This document shows positions 36,221 to 45,412 of a stretch of DNA of 64,000 bases, in pieces; within the stretch, counting starts at the first letter, position 1, and each line of letters begins with the position of its first letter. This stretch comes from Lewinellaceae bacterium (GTDB lineage: Bacteria; Bacteroidota; Bacteroidia; Chitinophagales; Saprospiraceae): assembly GCA_016713985.1 (NCBI GenBank), contig JADJOD010000009.1, positions 186,001 to 250,000 of the forward strand, given 5' to 3'. The position numbers and the translations under genes are program-made. The notes beneath the pieces are model-generated. The model was not told the DNA's origin, did not search any database, and saw only the letters and a program-made list of their open reading frames with translations.

Positions 36221-36853
36221 TCAGGTATGCAGAAACGCCTGTGCATAAGGCGTTTGCAACAGTTTGTACAAACTTCCCTTGGCGCGAAACAATTGCGCTT
36301 TTACCGTACCAAGCGGCACGTCGAGTTGTTGCGCAATATCGTCGTAACTCAGCTCCTCATAATACCGCATTTCAATCAGGCGGCGATGCGGATCGCTGAG
36401 ACGCCCCAGCAGGGACCTGACGAGGCCCATTCGTTGTTTCCTGATGAGGGCTTCTTCCGGCGTATTGCTTTCGGTGTAATTGTTCTTCAGCCAGTCGCTG
36501 TCGAATCCGGCCACATTGGCAACGCCGTCCAGCCACATCACCGGCACCCGTTTTTTACGGCTGTGGTCGATGCAATTGTTGAGGGCGATTTTAAAAAGCC
36601 AGGTGCTGAAGGCATGCGTGGGCGCGTACGATGAAAGATTGAAAAATGCCTTTTCAAATGCTTCCATCGTAAGGTCTTCCGCTTCAACCGGGTTTTTTAC
36701 CCGTTGCAGCATGAACTGGAATACGACCTTTTGGTAACGCCGGTGCAGGGCCGTGTAAGCATCCTGATTGCCGGCAACGGCCGTTTGTACAAGTTGATAA
36801 TCATCCTGCGCGTGATATGCCTTGCGCCGGATGCCATGTCCGATTACTTCCAT
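36221..36853 (-). CDS. Sigma-70 family RNA polymerase sigma factor
   Basis: Start chosen at 36853 (210 residues) because upstream codons overlap the glycosyltransferase. Region 2: VFQFMLQRVKNPVEAEDLTM with the AFSTWLFKIALNNCIDHSRK segment. Region 4: RLSDPHRRLIEMRYYEELSY, DDIAQQLDVPLGTVKAQLFR. Alternative sigma factor; the target promoters are unknown. It follows the GT2 gene by 22 nt and is probably co-transcribed with it. No anti-sigma factor is adjacent. Confidence 0.93.
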   Translation of the reverse strand: MEVIGHGIRRKAYHAQDDYQLVQTAVAGNQDAYTALHRRYQKVVFQFMLQRVKNPVEAEDLTMEAFEKAFFNLSSYAPTHAFSTWLFKIALNNCIDHSRKKRVPVMWLDGVANVAGFDSDWLKNNYTESNTPEEALIRKQRMGLVRSLLGRLSDPHRRLIEMRYYEELSYDDIAQQLDVPLGTVKAQLFRAKGSLYKLLQTPYAQAFLHT

Positions 36854-36875
36854 TTGTAAGCGTGTCGATTGCTGA

Positions 36876-38015
36876 TTAAAGATAGTGGTACAAATGCTCC
36901 ATAGTACGCTGTGAGCAGCGTGTCGTAAATCGGAGCTGGGAAAGTAAACGTGACTCGCGCAGTATGGGTAAGATCCTTTTATACAGAAAAAACAGGAAAA
37001 AACTGCGCAATAAGTAGCAAATAGCAACAGTTATCGTGCCAAAACCGGTCAGCAACAGCACCAAAAGCAGGAAATAATGTAAGGTTTGTGACAAACTGAT
37101 CCCTGCAAGCACGAGTTGGTGCAGCGGCCGGTAACGTTTTCCGGCGGACAAATGCCGCCTTTTTTGACTGAACCACTGCGCCCATGTTTCCGCTCCTTCC
37201 GAATAAACAAACGACTCGGGAGCCAGGCAAACCGCCACATTTTCAGCCGTTGCCGCCGCATTCACCAGCAGATCGTCGTCGCCGGAAGGCAATTCCAGGT
37301 GCGCTTGAAAGCCGCCGCCGCGTTGAAAAACCCGCCGTTTCCAGGCAAGGTTCCGGCCAACTCCCATGTAAGGCATGCCGGCTTTGGCTAAGGAAAAATA
37401 TTGTATGGCCGTCTGCGCCGTTTCAAAACGAATCCAGCCGTTGAGAAAAGTGGAGCGCGGCCGCGTCGGGGCGTAACCCAGGGCGATTTCCGTCTCCGGC
37501 TTCGCCGTCAAGGCCGCAACCATGTGTTGCAGCCAGAATCCGGAAGCGGGTTCGCAGTCGGCGTCGGTCAGGAAAAGCAGGTCGAAACGAGCCGCCGCGA
37601 TACCCAGCGAAAGGGCGTGTTTTTTCCCGGGATGTTCTTTTTTAAACACCCGAACCACCTTCAGGCGCGGGTATTTTTCCTGAAAAGCCTTTAATACTTC
37701 AGGAGTACCGTCCTGCGAAGCATCATCCACCACTACCAGTTCCCAGTCGCCCGGATACTGCTGCTCCAGCACGGCAGGCAGGTATTTTTGCAGGTTTTTC
37801 GCTTCATTACGCGCACAAATCACCACCGAGGCGCCGGGCGGCGGCTCCGGCAAAATACTTCCGGCCGCCCGATGCCCGACCAAGTATACCCACACCACTC
37901 CGCCGAACCCCAGTTGAACCAGGGTTGCGGCGATGTACAGCCAAAAACATAAATCGGGCAAAAAAGGCAGCAGAAGTGTCACGGCGTTTAAAGCAGGCAC
38001 AAATAAACCCAACAA
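36876..38015 (-). CDS. Family 2 membrane glycosyltransferase
   Basis: This 379-residue protein has one N-terminal membrane helix pair, a GT-A domain (SVVICARNEAKNLQKYLPAV, VVDDASQDGT, LFLTDADCEP as the DxD site, and the QxxRH motif in FSQKRRHLSAGKRY), then C-terminal membrane helices. It uses an NDP-sugar on the cytoplasmic side, probably for lipid-linked or exported polysaccharide. The acceptor is unknown. It is divergent from cmk. Confidence 0.92.
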   Translation of the reverse strand: MLGLFVPALNAVTLLLPFLPDLCFWLYIAATLVQLGFGGVVWVYLVGHRAAGSILPEPPPGASVVICARNEAKNLQKYLPAVLEQQYPGDWELVVVDDASQDGTPEVLKAFQEKYPRLKVVRVFKKEHPGKKHALSLGIAAARFDLLFLTDADCEPASGFWLQHMVAALTAKPETEIALGYAPTRPRSTFLNGWIRFETAQTAIQYFSLAKAGMPYMGVGRNLAWKRRVFQRGGGFQAHLELPSGDDDLLVNAAATAENVAVCLAPESFVYSEGAETWAQWFSQKRRHLSAGKRYRPLHQLVLAGISLSQTLHYFLLLVLLLTGFGTITVAICYLLRSFFLFFLYKRILPILRESRLLSQLRFTTRCSQRTMEHLYHYL

Positions 38016-38109
38016 AAATTCAATCCGGCAAGGGAACAGGGAAACAATACAACAATGTCAACAAGGAAACAATGTAACCGGGAAAATCCGCACTTTTGCG
38101 CCGCACATT

Positions 38110-38784
38110 ATGAAACGGATCATCGTCGCGATCGACGGCTTATCTTCCTGCGGCAAAAGTACTTTAGCGAAGGGCCTGGCAAAATCGCTCCATTACGCTT
38201 ACTTAGATACCGGCGCCATGTACCGCGCGGTAACTCTTTATTTCATTGACAATCAAGTGGATTACAACGACCCTGCAGCCGTGGAGGATGCGTTGAAACA
38301 CATCGAGATCCACTTTGAACGGGTGGAAGGGCAAAACCGCACCTTTTTAAACGGTGTCGACGTGGAGCGCAAGATCCGTGAAATGCGGGTCAGCGAACAC
38401 GTCAGCCCCGTGTCCACCATTTCGGCCGTTCGGCGTGCCATGGTGATGCAGCAACAGGCTATGGGCGCGCGCCGCAGCCTCGTGGCCGACGGGCGTGATA
38501 TCGGCACGGTGGTATTTCCCGACGCCGAACTCAAAATATTTCTCACCGCAGACGCGGATGTACGCACCAGCCGCCGTCACCTCGAACTGGCGGCCAAAGG
38601 GATCGACGCCGAATGGGACGAGATCAAAAAAAACCTCGAAGAACGCGACCGGATCGACTCCAACCGGGCCGACAGCCCACTCCGGAAAGCCGATGACGCC
38701 GTGGTGATCGACAATACGCTGTTGTCGGAAGAGCAACAATTGGAAAAAGCCCTGGCGCTGGCTTCAGACCGGATGAAAGTGTAA
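38110..38784 (+). CDS. cmk: Cytidylate kinase
   Basis: This 224-residue enzyme phosphorylates CMP and dCMP. It has the P-loop AIDGLSSCGKSTLAKGLAK, the LDTGAMYRAVTL nucleotide-binding motif, ADGRDIGTVVFPDA, and the lid region RRHLELAAKG. The ATG at 38110 is chosen because it starts the conserved KRIIVAIDG. It is followed 10 nt later by the esterase gene. Confidence 0.96.
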   Translation: MKRIIVAIDGLSSCGKSTLAKGLAKSLHYAYLDTGAMYRAVTLYFIDNQVDYNDPAAVEDALKHIEIHFERVEGQNRTFLNGVDVERKIREMRVSEHVSPVSTISAVRRAMVMQQQAMGARRSLVADGRDIGTVVFPDAELKIFLTADADVRTSRRHLELAAKGIDAEWDEIKKNLEERDRIDSNRADSPLRKADDAVVIDNTLLSEEQQLEKALALASDRMKV

Positions 38785-38794
38785 GATCAGTCCC

Positions 38795-39658
38795 ATGAAT
38801 TTCTGGAAAAAACCCGTCGAAACATTTCACGAACTGCTGCAACGCAAGGCGCCCCACCTGCGGCAAATCCGGCATTTTAACTCGGGATCACTCGGGCGGG
38901 AAGTGAGTTTCGACCTGTATCTGCCGCCGGATTACCACCTGTCCGGCGGGCGCGTTTATCCCCTGTTGCTGGTCAATGACGGCCAGGACCTGCCGCGAAT
39001 GAATTTTTCCGGAATCCTTGAAAACCTGTATTTCCACAAGCGGCTCCCGCAGATCATCGCCGTGGGTATCCACGCTTCGGGCGAGCGGATGCGCGAGTAC
39101 GGAACGGTTCGCCAGGCCGACTACAAGGGCCGGGGAGACAAAGCCGTACACTACCGGAATTTTATCCTGGAAGAATTACTGCCCTTCCTGTACCGGCGTT
39201 TCCGGCTGTCGGGTTTGCGGGAAGAAACGGCATTTGCCGGGTTTTCACTCGGTGGTTTGTCCGCCTTCGATATCAGCTGGGCGCATCCGCAAATTTTCGG
39301 TACGGCGGGTGTGTTTTCCGGTTCGTTGTGGTGGCGCTGGTCACCCGTCGACCCCGCCGATCCGGATGCCGACCGTATCCTGCATGATGTGATCCGGAAA
39401 ACTGCACAAATCGATGACAATCAGCGTTTTTGGTTCCAGTGTGGCACCCTCGACGAAGAAGACGACCGCAACCACAACGGCGTGATCGACGCTATCGACG
39501 ACACCCTCGACCTGATCCGGGAATTAAAAAACAAAGGGTTTCACGAACATTCCATCCGTTACCTTGAATTGACCGACGGCCGCCACGAACCCGATACCTG
39601 GGGCAAAGCCATGCCCGATTTTTTGCGGTGGACATTTGCAGCAGAGGAGGGAGATTGA
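38795..39658 (+). CDS. Esterase-D/Fes-like alpha/beta hydrolase
   Basis: This 287-residue cytoplasmic protein has SFDLYLPPDYHLSGGRVYPL and a nucleophile elbow GFSLGGLSAFD (Ser), with GRHEPDTW supplying the probable catalytic His. The layout matches the esterase (Fes/YieL) family that cleaves siderophore or acyl esters. No siderophore genes are nearby, so the substrate is open. Tightly coupled to cmk (10-nt gap). Confidence 0.85.
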   Translation: MNFWKKPVETFHELLQRKAPHLRQIRHFNSGSLGREVSFDLYLPPDYHLSGGRVYPLLLVNDGQDLPRMNFSGILENLYFHKRLPQIIAVGIHASGERMREYGTVRQADYKGRGDKAVHYRNFILEELLPFLYRRFRLSGLREETAFAGFSLGGLSAFDISWAHPQIFGTAGVFSGSLWWRWSPVDPADPDADRILHDVIRKTAQIDDNQRFWFQCGTLDEEDDRNHNGVIDAIDDTLDLIRELKNKGFHEHSIRYLELTDGRHEPDTWGKAMPDFLRWTFAAEEGD

Positions 39659-39659
39659 G

Positions 39660-39869
39660 GTCATTGCTTCATTGCTGTCATTGTTGTCATTGCTTCATTG
39701 TTGTCATTGCTTCATTGTTTCATTGTTGGCTTTGTGATTTGGCATTACACATCGCATCTGATTTCACTGGCATCTGGACATCTGGCATCTGATTTCCGGC
39801 ATCTGGCATCTGGCATCTCATTTCCGACATCTGGCATCTGCCATCTATCCCATCTGGCATCTGGCATCT
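39660..39869. repeat. Two families of short tandem repeats
   Basis: About 39661-39725 is made of TCATTGCTTCATTGTTG units. About 39752-39869 is made of GGCATCT / CATCTGGCATCTGATTTCC units. There is no inverted partner here, unlike the other arrays. No gene is visible in 39659-40006. Confidence 0.85.
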
Positions 39870-39909
39870 AAAAAAAACCCTGCCGACGTGCACGGCACGC
39901 CAACAGGGT
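39870..39909 (-). terminator. Intrinsic terminator of the universal stress protein gene
   Basis: Read on the minus strand, ACCCTG and CAGGGT close a stem with an inner CGTGC/GCACG helix, followed by a run of at least seven T. Confidence 0.7.
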
Positions 39910-40006
39910 GAACAAAAACCTCAAGCTTGAGAATCAGAGGGTTGCTATTTAAATATCTTCTGACTTCCAAAACAGCCCAATAACCTGAATGACACCATCC
40001 CACGCG

Positions 40007-41161
40007 TCATTTCAACATATCGTCGTCCGAGTGCATCACCAGCAGCGGCAATCCCGCGCCGACCAATGCTTTCCGGGTAATACTCTTGTGCAGCAGGTTT
40101 TCCCAAAAACTGCGCTGATGTGTTACCAGCACCATCAGGTCAATCTTGTGATAAAGCGCGTATTCATTCAGCTGTTCCACCACGTCGTCGCCAACCATTC
40201 GCGAAAACAGAAAAGGGTGTTCGGGATTGGAATGCTGATAGTCGATTTCGAATAATTTTCGCTCCAGGTCAAGGCCTTTTTCTCCCGGCGGCCCGACGTG
40301 TACGAAGTGCATACGTCCGCCGAAACGTTGTGCGAAGGTGACCGCCTGTTTGATCCGCAAGGCATCAAGTGAATCGAAGTTGCTGGCATACAGCACGTTA
40401 TTAAACCCCGTGAATGCCGTATCGGCAGGCACAAATAAAATCGGGCAATGTGCCATACGCGACACTTCGGTACTGACGGACCCGAACAACTCGCGCCCCA
40501 CACCTCCCCTGCCGGTAGTACCCATCACGATGAGGTCCGTTTTACGCGAACGTTCTTCAATAACCGCCTCCGGGAATCCGTAAAGTACATTCAGAAAAAC
40601 GCGTAATTCGTTGTCTTCTCCTTCTATTTTAGGAGCGGGCGATTTTTGAGAAGGCGGTTCGTAAGTAACGCCGATTTTTCCCAGGGTGTCCTTTACAAAT
40701 GTTTCCAACTCCAGCTCCATCGTCTTTTTATATCCCGACAAAAAACCCGACGCAGAAGGCAAAGAACCTTCAAAAATGCTGTCCATGGCGTAAATAATAT
40801 CCATTTTGGCGTCGAATTTCTGCGCGAGGTGCCAGCCAAATACCAATGCGTCTTCCGCAGGTTTGCTCATATCAACCGGCACCGTGATCGTCTTCAGGCG
40901 GTAAATTTTGCTTTTCAACAGGTATCGGTTCTGAAAAATGGTCGTTAGTTCCTGTACCGTCGGCACTTTCCCTTCCGCTATCACTTCGCCATCCAACATC
41001 AGGGCGGGTGTGATATTCACACCGCTGAACCTGATCTTATTTGGCTCCGATACCTCTTCCACCTTGCTGTCCATCGGAAAATCGGACAGTGCCAGCGCAA
41101 CGTTGTCGCGCAGCAGCCTCGTGTCGGCATCATGGGCTCCAAATATTTTTATCGTAGTCAT
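40007..41161 (-). CDS. Double universal stress protein with thioredoxin-like N-terminus
   Basis: This 384-residue protein has three parts. Residues 1-75 (TTIKIFGAHDADTRLLRDNV, GVNITPALMLDGEVIAEGKV) match the TM0996-type thioredoxin_3 fold, but the usual CxxC is HDAD, so it cannot be redox active. Residues about 88-245 form a UspA domain with the ATP-binding motif GTTGRGGVGRELFGSVS. Residues about 250-380 form a second, degenerate UspA domain. It is likely a cytoplasmic stress-response nucleotide-binding protein, expressed with or after the CBS gene. Confidence 0.85.
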   Translation of the reverse strand: MTTIKIFGAHDADTRLLRDNVALALSDFPMDSKVEEVSEPNKIRFSGVNITPALMLDGEVIAEGKVPTVQELTTIFQNRYLLKSKIYRLKTITVPVDMSKPAEDALVFGWHLAQKFDAKMDIIYAMDSIFEGSLPSASGFLSGYKKTMELELETFVKDTLGKIGVTYEPPSQKSPAPKIEGEDNELRVFLNVLYGFPEAVIEERSRKTDLIVMGTTGRGGVGRELFGSVSTEVSRMAHCPILFVPADTAFTGFNNVLYASNFDSLDALRIKQAVTFAQRFGGRMHFVHVGPPGEKGLDLERKLFEIDYQHSNPEHPFLFSRMVGDDVVEQLNEYALYHKIDLMVLVTHQRSFWENLLHKSITRKALVGAGLPLLVMHSDDDMLK

Positions 41162-41200
41162 AACGGATCAATTTAGGATTCCAAAGAGGTTAGATCATAA

Positions 41201-41237
41201 GTCATTGGGAGTCATTATTTTAATGACTTCCAATGAC
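41201..41237. terminator. Strong hairpin between CBS and Usp genes
   Basis: GTCATTGGGAGTCATTA mirrors TAATGACTTCCAATGAC with one mismatch and a three-base loop. It has no long T run, so it may be an mRNA-processing or attenuation site within the leftward unit. Confidence 0.5.
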
Positions 41238-41260
41238 CCTTGCTGATTTACGGGGCAACT

Positions 41261-41722
41261 TCATTCTGTCTCGTATACCATGTGGGGCTCTTTCGGTTTT
41301 TCGTCCAGCATAAACTTCATAATGTCGAACGGCGTCACAATACCCACCAGATCGCCGTCTTTTACCACGGGCAACGCGTGAAACCAGTTTTTGCAAAATA
41401 CTTCCAGCGCCACGTTGATCCGGTCATCGGGTTCCAGTTTGCCCAGCTCCGTCGTCATAATATCTTTTACCTGGGCGCGTCCCAGGCGGCTCTGATTGTC
41501 AAAACGATCTTCTTCGTACAGCGAAGCGCCGCCGAGAAAAAACATAAAATCGGTTTTGCTTACCAGCCCCACGATTTCCCGGAAATGCACCACCGGAATG
41601 TGGTGAAATTTATGGGTATCAAATATCTCTTTGACCTTCGCGAGACTATCCTCCGGGTTGACCGTCACCAGTTGGGTGTGGGGGGTCATAATGGTTGAAA
41701 CAAGAGCAAATGTGTTCATCAT
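41261..41722 (-). CDS. CBS domain pair protein
   Basis: ATG 41722 or 41719 is preferred over 41746 (about 153 residues). Two CBS motifs are visible: VSTIMTPHTQLVTVNPEDSL with HHIPVV, and VKDIMTTELGKLEPDDRINV with HALPVVKDGDLVGIVTPFDI. Stand-alone CBS pairs bind adenosine nucleotides as energy sensors. It is the upstream neighbour of the universal stress protein on the same strand. Confidence 0.9.
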   Translation of the reverse strand: MMNTFALVSTIMTPHTQLVTVNPEDSLAKVKEIFDTHKFHHIPVVHFREIVGLVSKTDFMFFLGGASLYEEDRFDNQSRLGRAQVKDIMTTELGKLEPDDRINVALEVFCKNWFHALPVVKDGDLVGIVTPFDIMKFMLDEKPKEPHMVYETE

Positions 41723-41873
41723 GTGAGATTTTTGCTGCCGCAGCATCGCGGCGTTGTGTGATTTTGTCAGGACAAAGATGAAGCGCCGGCCAGGGGCAGG
41801 GAATGACCTGCATTAAACGCTGCGGTGATAGAAATCACTCCGGAATTATTACGCTTGGCATACTTTAGCTACT

Positions 41874-42913
41874 ATGAAGAAAATCTTAATTATTGAAGAC
41901 AATGCCGACGTCCGGGACAATCTTGCGGAAATCCTGATGTTGGGCGGTTATGAATCCGTTACTGCTGAAAATGGCAAAATTGGCGTCGAAAAAGCGCTGG
42001 AATTTCCCCCGGACCTTATCCTCTGCGATATCATGATGCCCGAGCTCGACGGGTACGGCGTATTACACATTTTGAGCCGGCAGGCAAAAACCGCCGATGT
42101 TCCTTTTATTTTTCTCACCGCCAAGGCAGAGAAAGAAGACTTCCGGAAAGGCATGTCGATGGGCGCCGACGATTATATCACCAAACCCTTCGACGATGTG
42201 GCGCTGCTGCAAACCGTGGAAGCGCGTTTGAATAAAAGTGAACGCCTGCGCGTCGCATCGGCACACGCTACCGGTTCGCTGGATCACTTTATCGATGAAG
42301 CGAGGGCATTGGAGGCGATTAAACACCTGTCGGACAACCGCGAGGTGCGGCATTACCGCAAAAAAGACATCATCTTCCGGGAAGGAGAAAACCCGCGCTG
42401 GCTTTTTTTTGTGGAAAGTGGCAAGGTGAAGGTGTACAAAACCAGCGACGATGGCCGCGAATTGATCGTCAAGGTTGCACAAGGCGGCGATTTTTTGGGT
42501 TTTCTCGCTTTATTCAAAGAAGACGCATACCCGGAAAGCGCGGCCGCGTTGGAAGATTGCACCGTCAAATTAGTGCCCAAATCGGATTTTGCAGCCCTCG
42601 TGTTCGGCAACCGCGACGTCAATGCTCGATTTATCAAAATGCTGGCCAGCCACGTGGCGGAACGGGAACAACAACTCATCGAACTGGCTTACAACTCCGT
42701 ACGCAAACGTGTAGCCACCACCCTGGTACAACTTTATGATCAATCCCACCATAATATCAACCTTTGCGGGAAGACCTCGCCTCTTTGGCCGGCACGGCCA
42801 AAGAAACCCTGATCCGTACACTGACGGATTTTAAAAACGAAGGGTTAATCAATATTCAGGAAGGTTCCATCGAAGTATTAAACGCCGACAAACTGCGGCA
42901 TTTGCCGAATTGA
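41874..42913 (+). CDS. Response regulator fused to CRP/FNR-type regulator, frameshifted near 42770
   Basis: Residues 1-120 are a receiver domain (phospho-acceptor D52 in LILCDIMMPELDG, TKPFDD lysine). Residues about 145-265 are a cyclic-nucleotide-binding-like domain (IIFREGENPRWLFFVESGKV, GGDFLGFLALFKEDAYPESA). The C-terminal helix-turn-helix lies in the -1 frame after about 42770: REDLASLAGTAKETLIRTL and LINIQEGSIEVLNADKLRHL, stop at 42911-42913. Restoring one base gives 346 residues. It is a cytoplasmic transcription factor that could read both phosphorylation and cAMP; convergent with an adenylate cyclase gene 12 nt away. Confidence 0.85.
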
Positions 42914-42925
42914 CACGCCAATATT

Positions 42926-44158
42926 CTATTGTTCCGTGTAGTAGATCGCCACTTCTCCGATGTGTCGCGACGGGAACCGCCCCCGGAAAGTACAGGAAAA
43001 ATCATTTTTTACGAGGGCAAAAGTCGCCTCCGAGATGCTGATCCGGCCGGGTTCGCAGAGTTGTTCCATCAGGGACGCGATGTTGACGGTTTCTCCCCAG
43101 ATGTCGTAGGCAATTTTGCTGTTGCCGACCACACCCGCCACCACGTGGCCGGTGTGGATGCCGATCCGGATGTCAAACGGGTATCCGAACTGCGCCAGTT
43201 TTTCGGCGCGGTGCCGGTGTACAGATTGCCGGATCTCCAGCGCGGCTTTTACCACGTCATGCACATGGGAGTTTTTCGGCGTTGGAAGTCCACCCGCACA
43301 CATATAACTGTCGCCGATGGTTTTGATCTTCTCTAAGCCGTTTCGCCGGACGATCTCGTCGAACGCACCGAAGTAAAAATCAATTTGTTCCACTAATTTT
43401 TCCGCGCTCAAAGTCCGGGCAAAGGCAGAAAACTCGACAAAATCCGTAAACATCACGGTTGCGGCCGGGTAACTTTTGGCCCGGGCGAGCCCCGTGGCTT
43501 TGATCTCGTCGGCGGTTTCCTGCGGCAACAGGTTGCTGATCAGTGCATCGGATTTTTTATTTTCCGCTATGAGGATCGATTGAAGTTCGGTCTGGTAAAG
43601 CAGCGAGCGCTCCATGAGATAATATACGATAGCCGTGGTCAGGATCATGTTGACTTCAAAAAACAGGGTTTGTACTTCGGGCGGGTGTTGTTGTCCGGGT
43701 GGAAAAAAGTACTCCCAGGCGCCGCAGCCCAGCAGAAAAACAATATACAGGGCAAAATAGACCCTCGCCGCGCGCCATTCATTAAATATCAGCGCACCGA
43801 TCGGCGCCAGAAAGGACACCAGGATAAAACCGCTGCCGGCCGTATAACCGCCGTGTATCAATTGTGCAGCGGGAGGCAGCAACAGCAACAAAGTAAATTG
43901 CAGGTGTTTGAAAAAGAAATAGTTGCCCGAATACAACAGCCAGATCAGCCCCGCAATCGTGGCCGTGCAATACGTCAGCGTGGTCCACCAGGCAAAGGGG
44001 TAGCCCAGCACCTCGTAGGCTAAGTTGTAACATACCGTCGACGCCATGACCATGATTACCAGGAACAAGCCCATTATACGCTTGTAGGTAATCTCCGGGT
44101 TGGGATTATCAAAATGAAACGTCCGATGCAGAAAGCGCTTTAACTGCGGCGAATACAT
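42926..44158 (-). CDS. Membrane class III adenylate cyclase, transition-state Arg missing
   Basis: This 410-residue protein has six membrane helices (about residues 28-185), a signalling helix, and a class III cyclase domain from about 232. Metal Asp residues are D239 (MFTDFVEF) and D283 (IGDSYM). Adenine-specifying Lys in EKIKTIGD (K277 or K279) and D352 (YDIWG) indicate ATP, not GTP. N359 is present, but the Arg expected four residues later (TVNIASRM in relatives) is L363. Activity may be low or depend on a partner. It is convergent with the CRP-type regulator. Confidence 0.88.
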   Translation of the reverse strand: MYSPQLKRFLHRTFHFDNPNPEITYKRIMGLFLVIMVMASTVCYNLAYEVLGYPFAWWTTLTYCTATIAGLIWLLYSGNYFFFKHLQFTLLLLLPPAAQLIHGGYTAGSGFILVSFLAPIGALIFNEWRAARVYFALYIVFLLGCGAWEYFFPPGQQHPPEVQTLFFEVNMILTTAIVYYLMERSLLYQTELQSILIAENKKSDALISNLLPQETADEIKATGLARAKSYPAATVMFTDFVEFSAFARTLSAEKLVEQIDFYFGAFDEIVRRNGLEKIKTIGDSYMCAGGLPTPKNSHVHDVVKAALEIRQSVHRHRAEKLAQFGYPFDIRIGIHTGHVVAGVVGNSKIAYDIWGETVNIASLMEQLCEPGRISISEATFALVKNDFSCTFRGRFPSRHIGEVAIYYTEQ

Positions 44159-44308
44159 ACCGCTAAGGTAATACAGGTTCCGGCGCGGGAGTTAAAAAAA
44201 CCGGCTCAGTTCCATTAAATTCTGCTTCGGCCTGATAAAGTTGTGTGCGCAGGCCGGTGCCCCTTCCTTTGTGTCATTCTTCACACCGATCATTCAAATT
44301 TTGCAGAC

Positions 44309-44743
44309 ATGAAAATTATAAAAAGTATCCCGGCCATCCTGTTTTTTGCATTAACCGCACTCGTTTCCTGCCAAAGCAGCGATGACTCGTCCAATTCCGG
44401 CTCCGGCAGCAACGTAACACCTGCCGCCGGCCAATGGAAAATAACCTATTTTTTTGACAAAAAAGTGGAAACCGGCAACTATTCCGGTTACGTCTTCGAA
44501 TTCGGCGCCAACGGCAGCATGAGCGCCTTCAACGGCAGCCAGACCTGGAACGGAACCTGGGCCACCGGCGTCGACGACAGCGCCAATAAATTTGTTATCG
44601 ACTTCAGCGGCGCGGTACCCAGTGCCCTGACGGAACTGGAAGAAGACTGGCGCATCATCGAAATAAGCGACAATTTTATGCACTTCGAACACACCAGCGG
44701 CGGAAACGGCGATACGGATGTGGTGAAGTTTACAAAAAACTGA
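44309..44743 (+). CDS. Small lipoprotein, lipocalin-like
   Basis: This 144-residue protein starts at ATG 44309, giving the lipobox LTALVSC (C21). A Ser-rich linker precedes a beta-rich domain with GQWKITYFFDKKVETGNYSG, FEFGANGSMSAF and WNGTWATG, similar in layout to lipocalin-like DUF lipoproteins of Bacteroidota. Function unknown. The perfect terminator at 44813-44860 ends its transcript. Confidence 0.7.
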   Translation: MKIIKSIPAILFFALTALVSCQSSDDSSNSGSGSNVTPAAGQWKITYFFDKKVETGNYSGYVFEFGANGSMSAFNGSQTWNGTWATGVDDSANKFVIDFSGAVPSALTELEEDWRIIEISDNFMHFEHTSGGNGDTDVVKFTKN

Positions 44744-44812
44744 TTCAACCAGGGTTTTTAAGACAGAGGCGATTGGACCCATCCAGGGTCATTCAAGAAA
44801 GAGTTTTACAAT

Positions 44813-44860
44813 GCCGGGGTTTAGGCCGTTAATAAGAGCCTAAACCCCGGCGTTTTTTTT
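44813..44860 (+). terminator. Intrinsic terminator after the small lipoprotein gene
   Basis: GCCGGGGTTTAGGC pairs perfectly (14 bp) with GCCTAAACCCCGGC and is followed by G and eight T. Confidence 0.92.
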
Positions 44861-44902
44861 CCACGATTGGAAAATTCCCGGTCCGGCCCGTACCTTTACG
44901 CT

Positions 44903-45307
44903 ATGAAACGCGTCCTCATCTGGGTACTTGCCCTCCAGTTTATCACCGGCCACAACCTGCTGGCCGAGCTGGTGCGGACGCCTTCTTTGTTCGAACACTA
45001 CAATACCCACCGCCGGGAAACACCCGATCTCTCTTTTGCGGGTTTTATCTGGCTGCACTACTGCAACACCAACCACGAACAATCCGACAGCCGCCACGGC
45101 GAACTACCGATGCACTGCGCACATGTCGTGATCGCCGAGTCGGTGTTGCCCCATGCTCCGGCGATCCTGCCCGCTCTTCACCACGAAGAACCCGCCCGGC
45201 GAAAACAAATACCCGTGGCCGGCGACTCCGTCCTGCCGGACAACCACGGTTCCGGCCTCTTCCGCCCACCCATATCCCAGCAGTGCCCGCATCAGACGGG
45301 AGTTTGA
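44903..45307 (+). CDS. Small His-rich exported protein of the efflux operon
   Basis: This 134-residue protein has the N-terminal hydrophobic segment MKRVLIWVLALQFITGHNLL and a mature part rich in His and Cys (HYNTHRRE, WLHYCNTNHEQSDSRHG, PMHCAHVV), suggestive of metal binding. It stands 105 nt upstream of the efflux gene on the same strand. Similar small genes often precede CusA-type genes in Bacteroidota. A TTG, 21-nt spacer, TACCTTTA promoter-like pair lies just upstream (44867-44898). Confidence 0.6.
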   Translation: MKRVLIWVLALQFITGHNLLAELVRTPSLFEHYNTHRRETPDLSFAGFIWLHYCNTNHEQSDSRHGELPMHCAHVVIAESVLPHAPAILPALHHEEPARRKQIPVAGDSVLPDNHGSGLFRPPISQQCPHQTGV

Positions 45308-45412
45308 CCGGCATTTTACCTGCCGGATTGCATTTTCTATTCATTTTCAAAGGTTTATGTTACCCGTCGAGTCATTCGACCGGGAGCCTTTGAGTGACCC
45401 ACTTGCACTGCT

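Noticed and set aside
36854..37027. N-terminal extension of the sigma factor from 37027
   Set aside because: It overlaps the end of the glycosyltransferase gene, is hydrophobic and unlike any sigma factor; ATG 36853 starts the conserved part.
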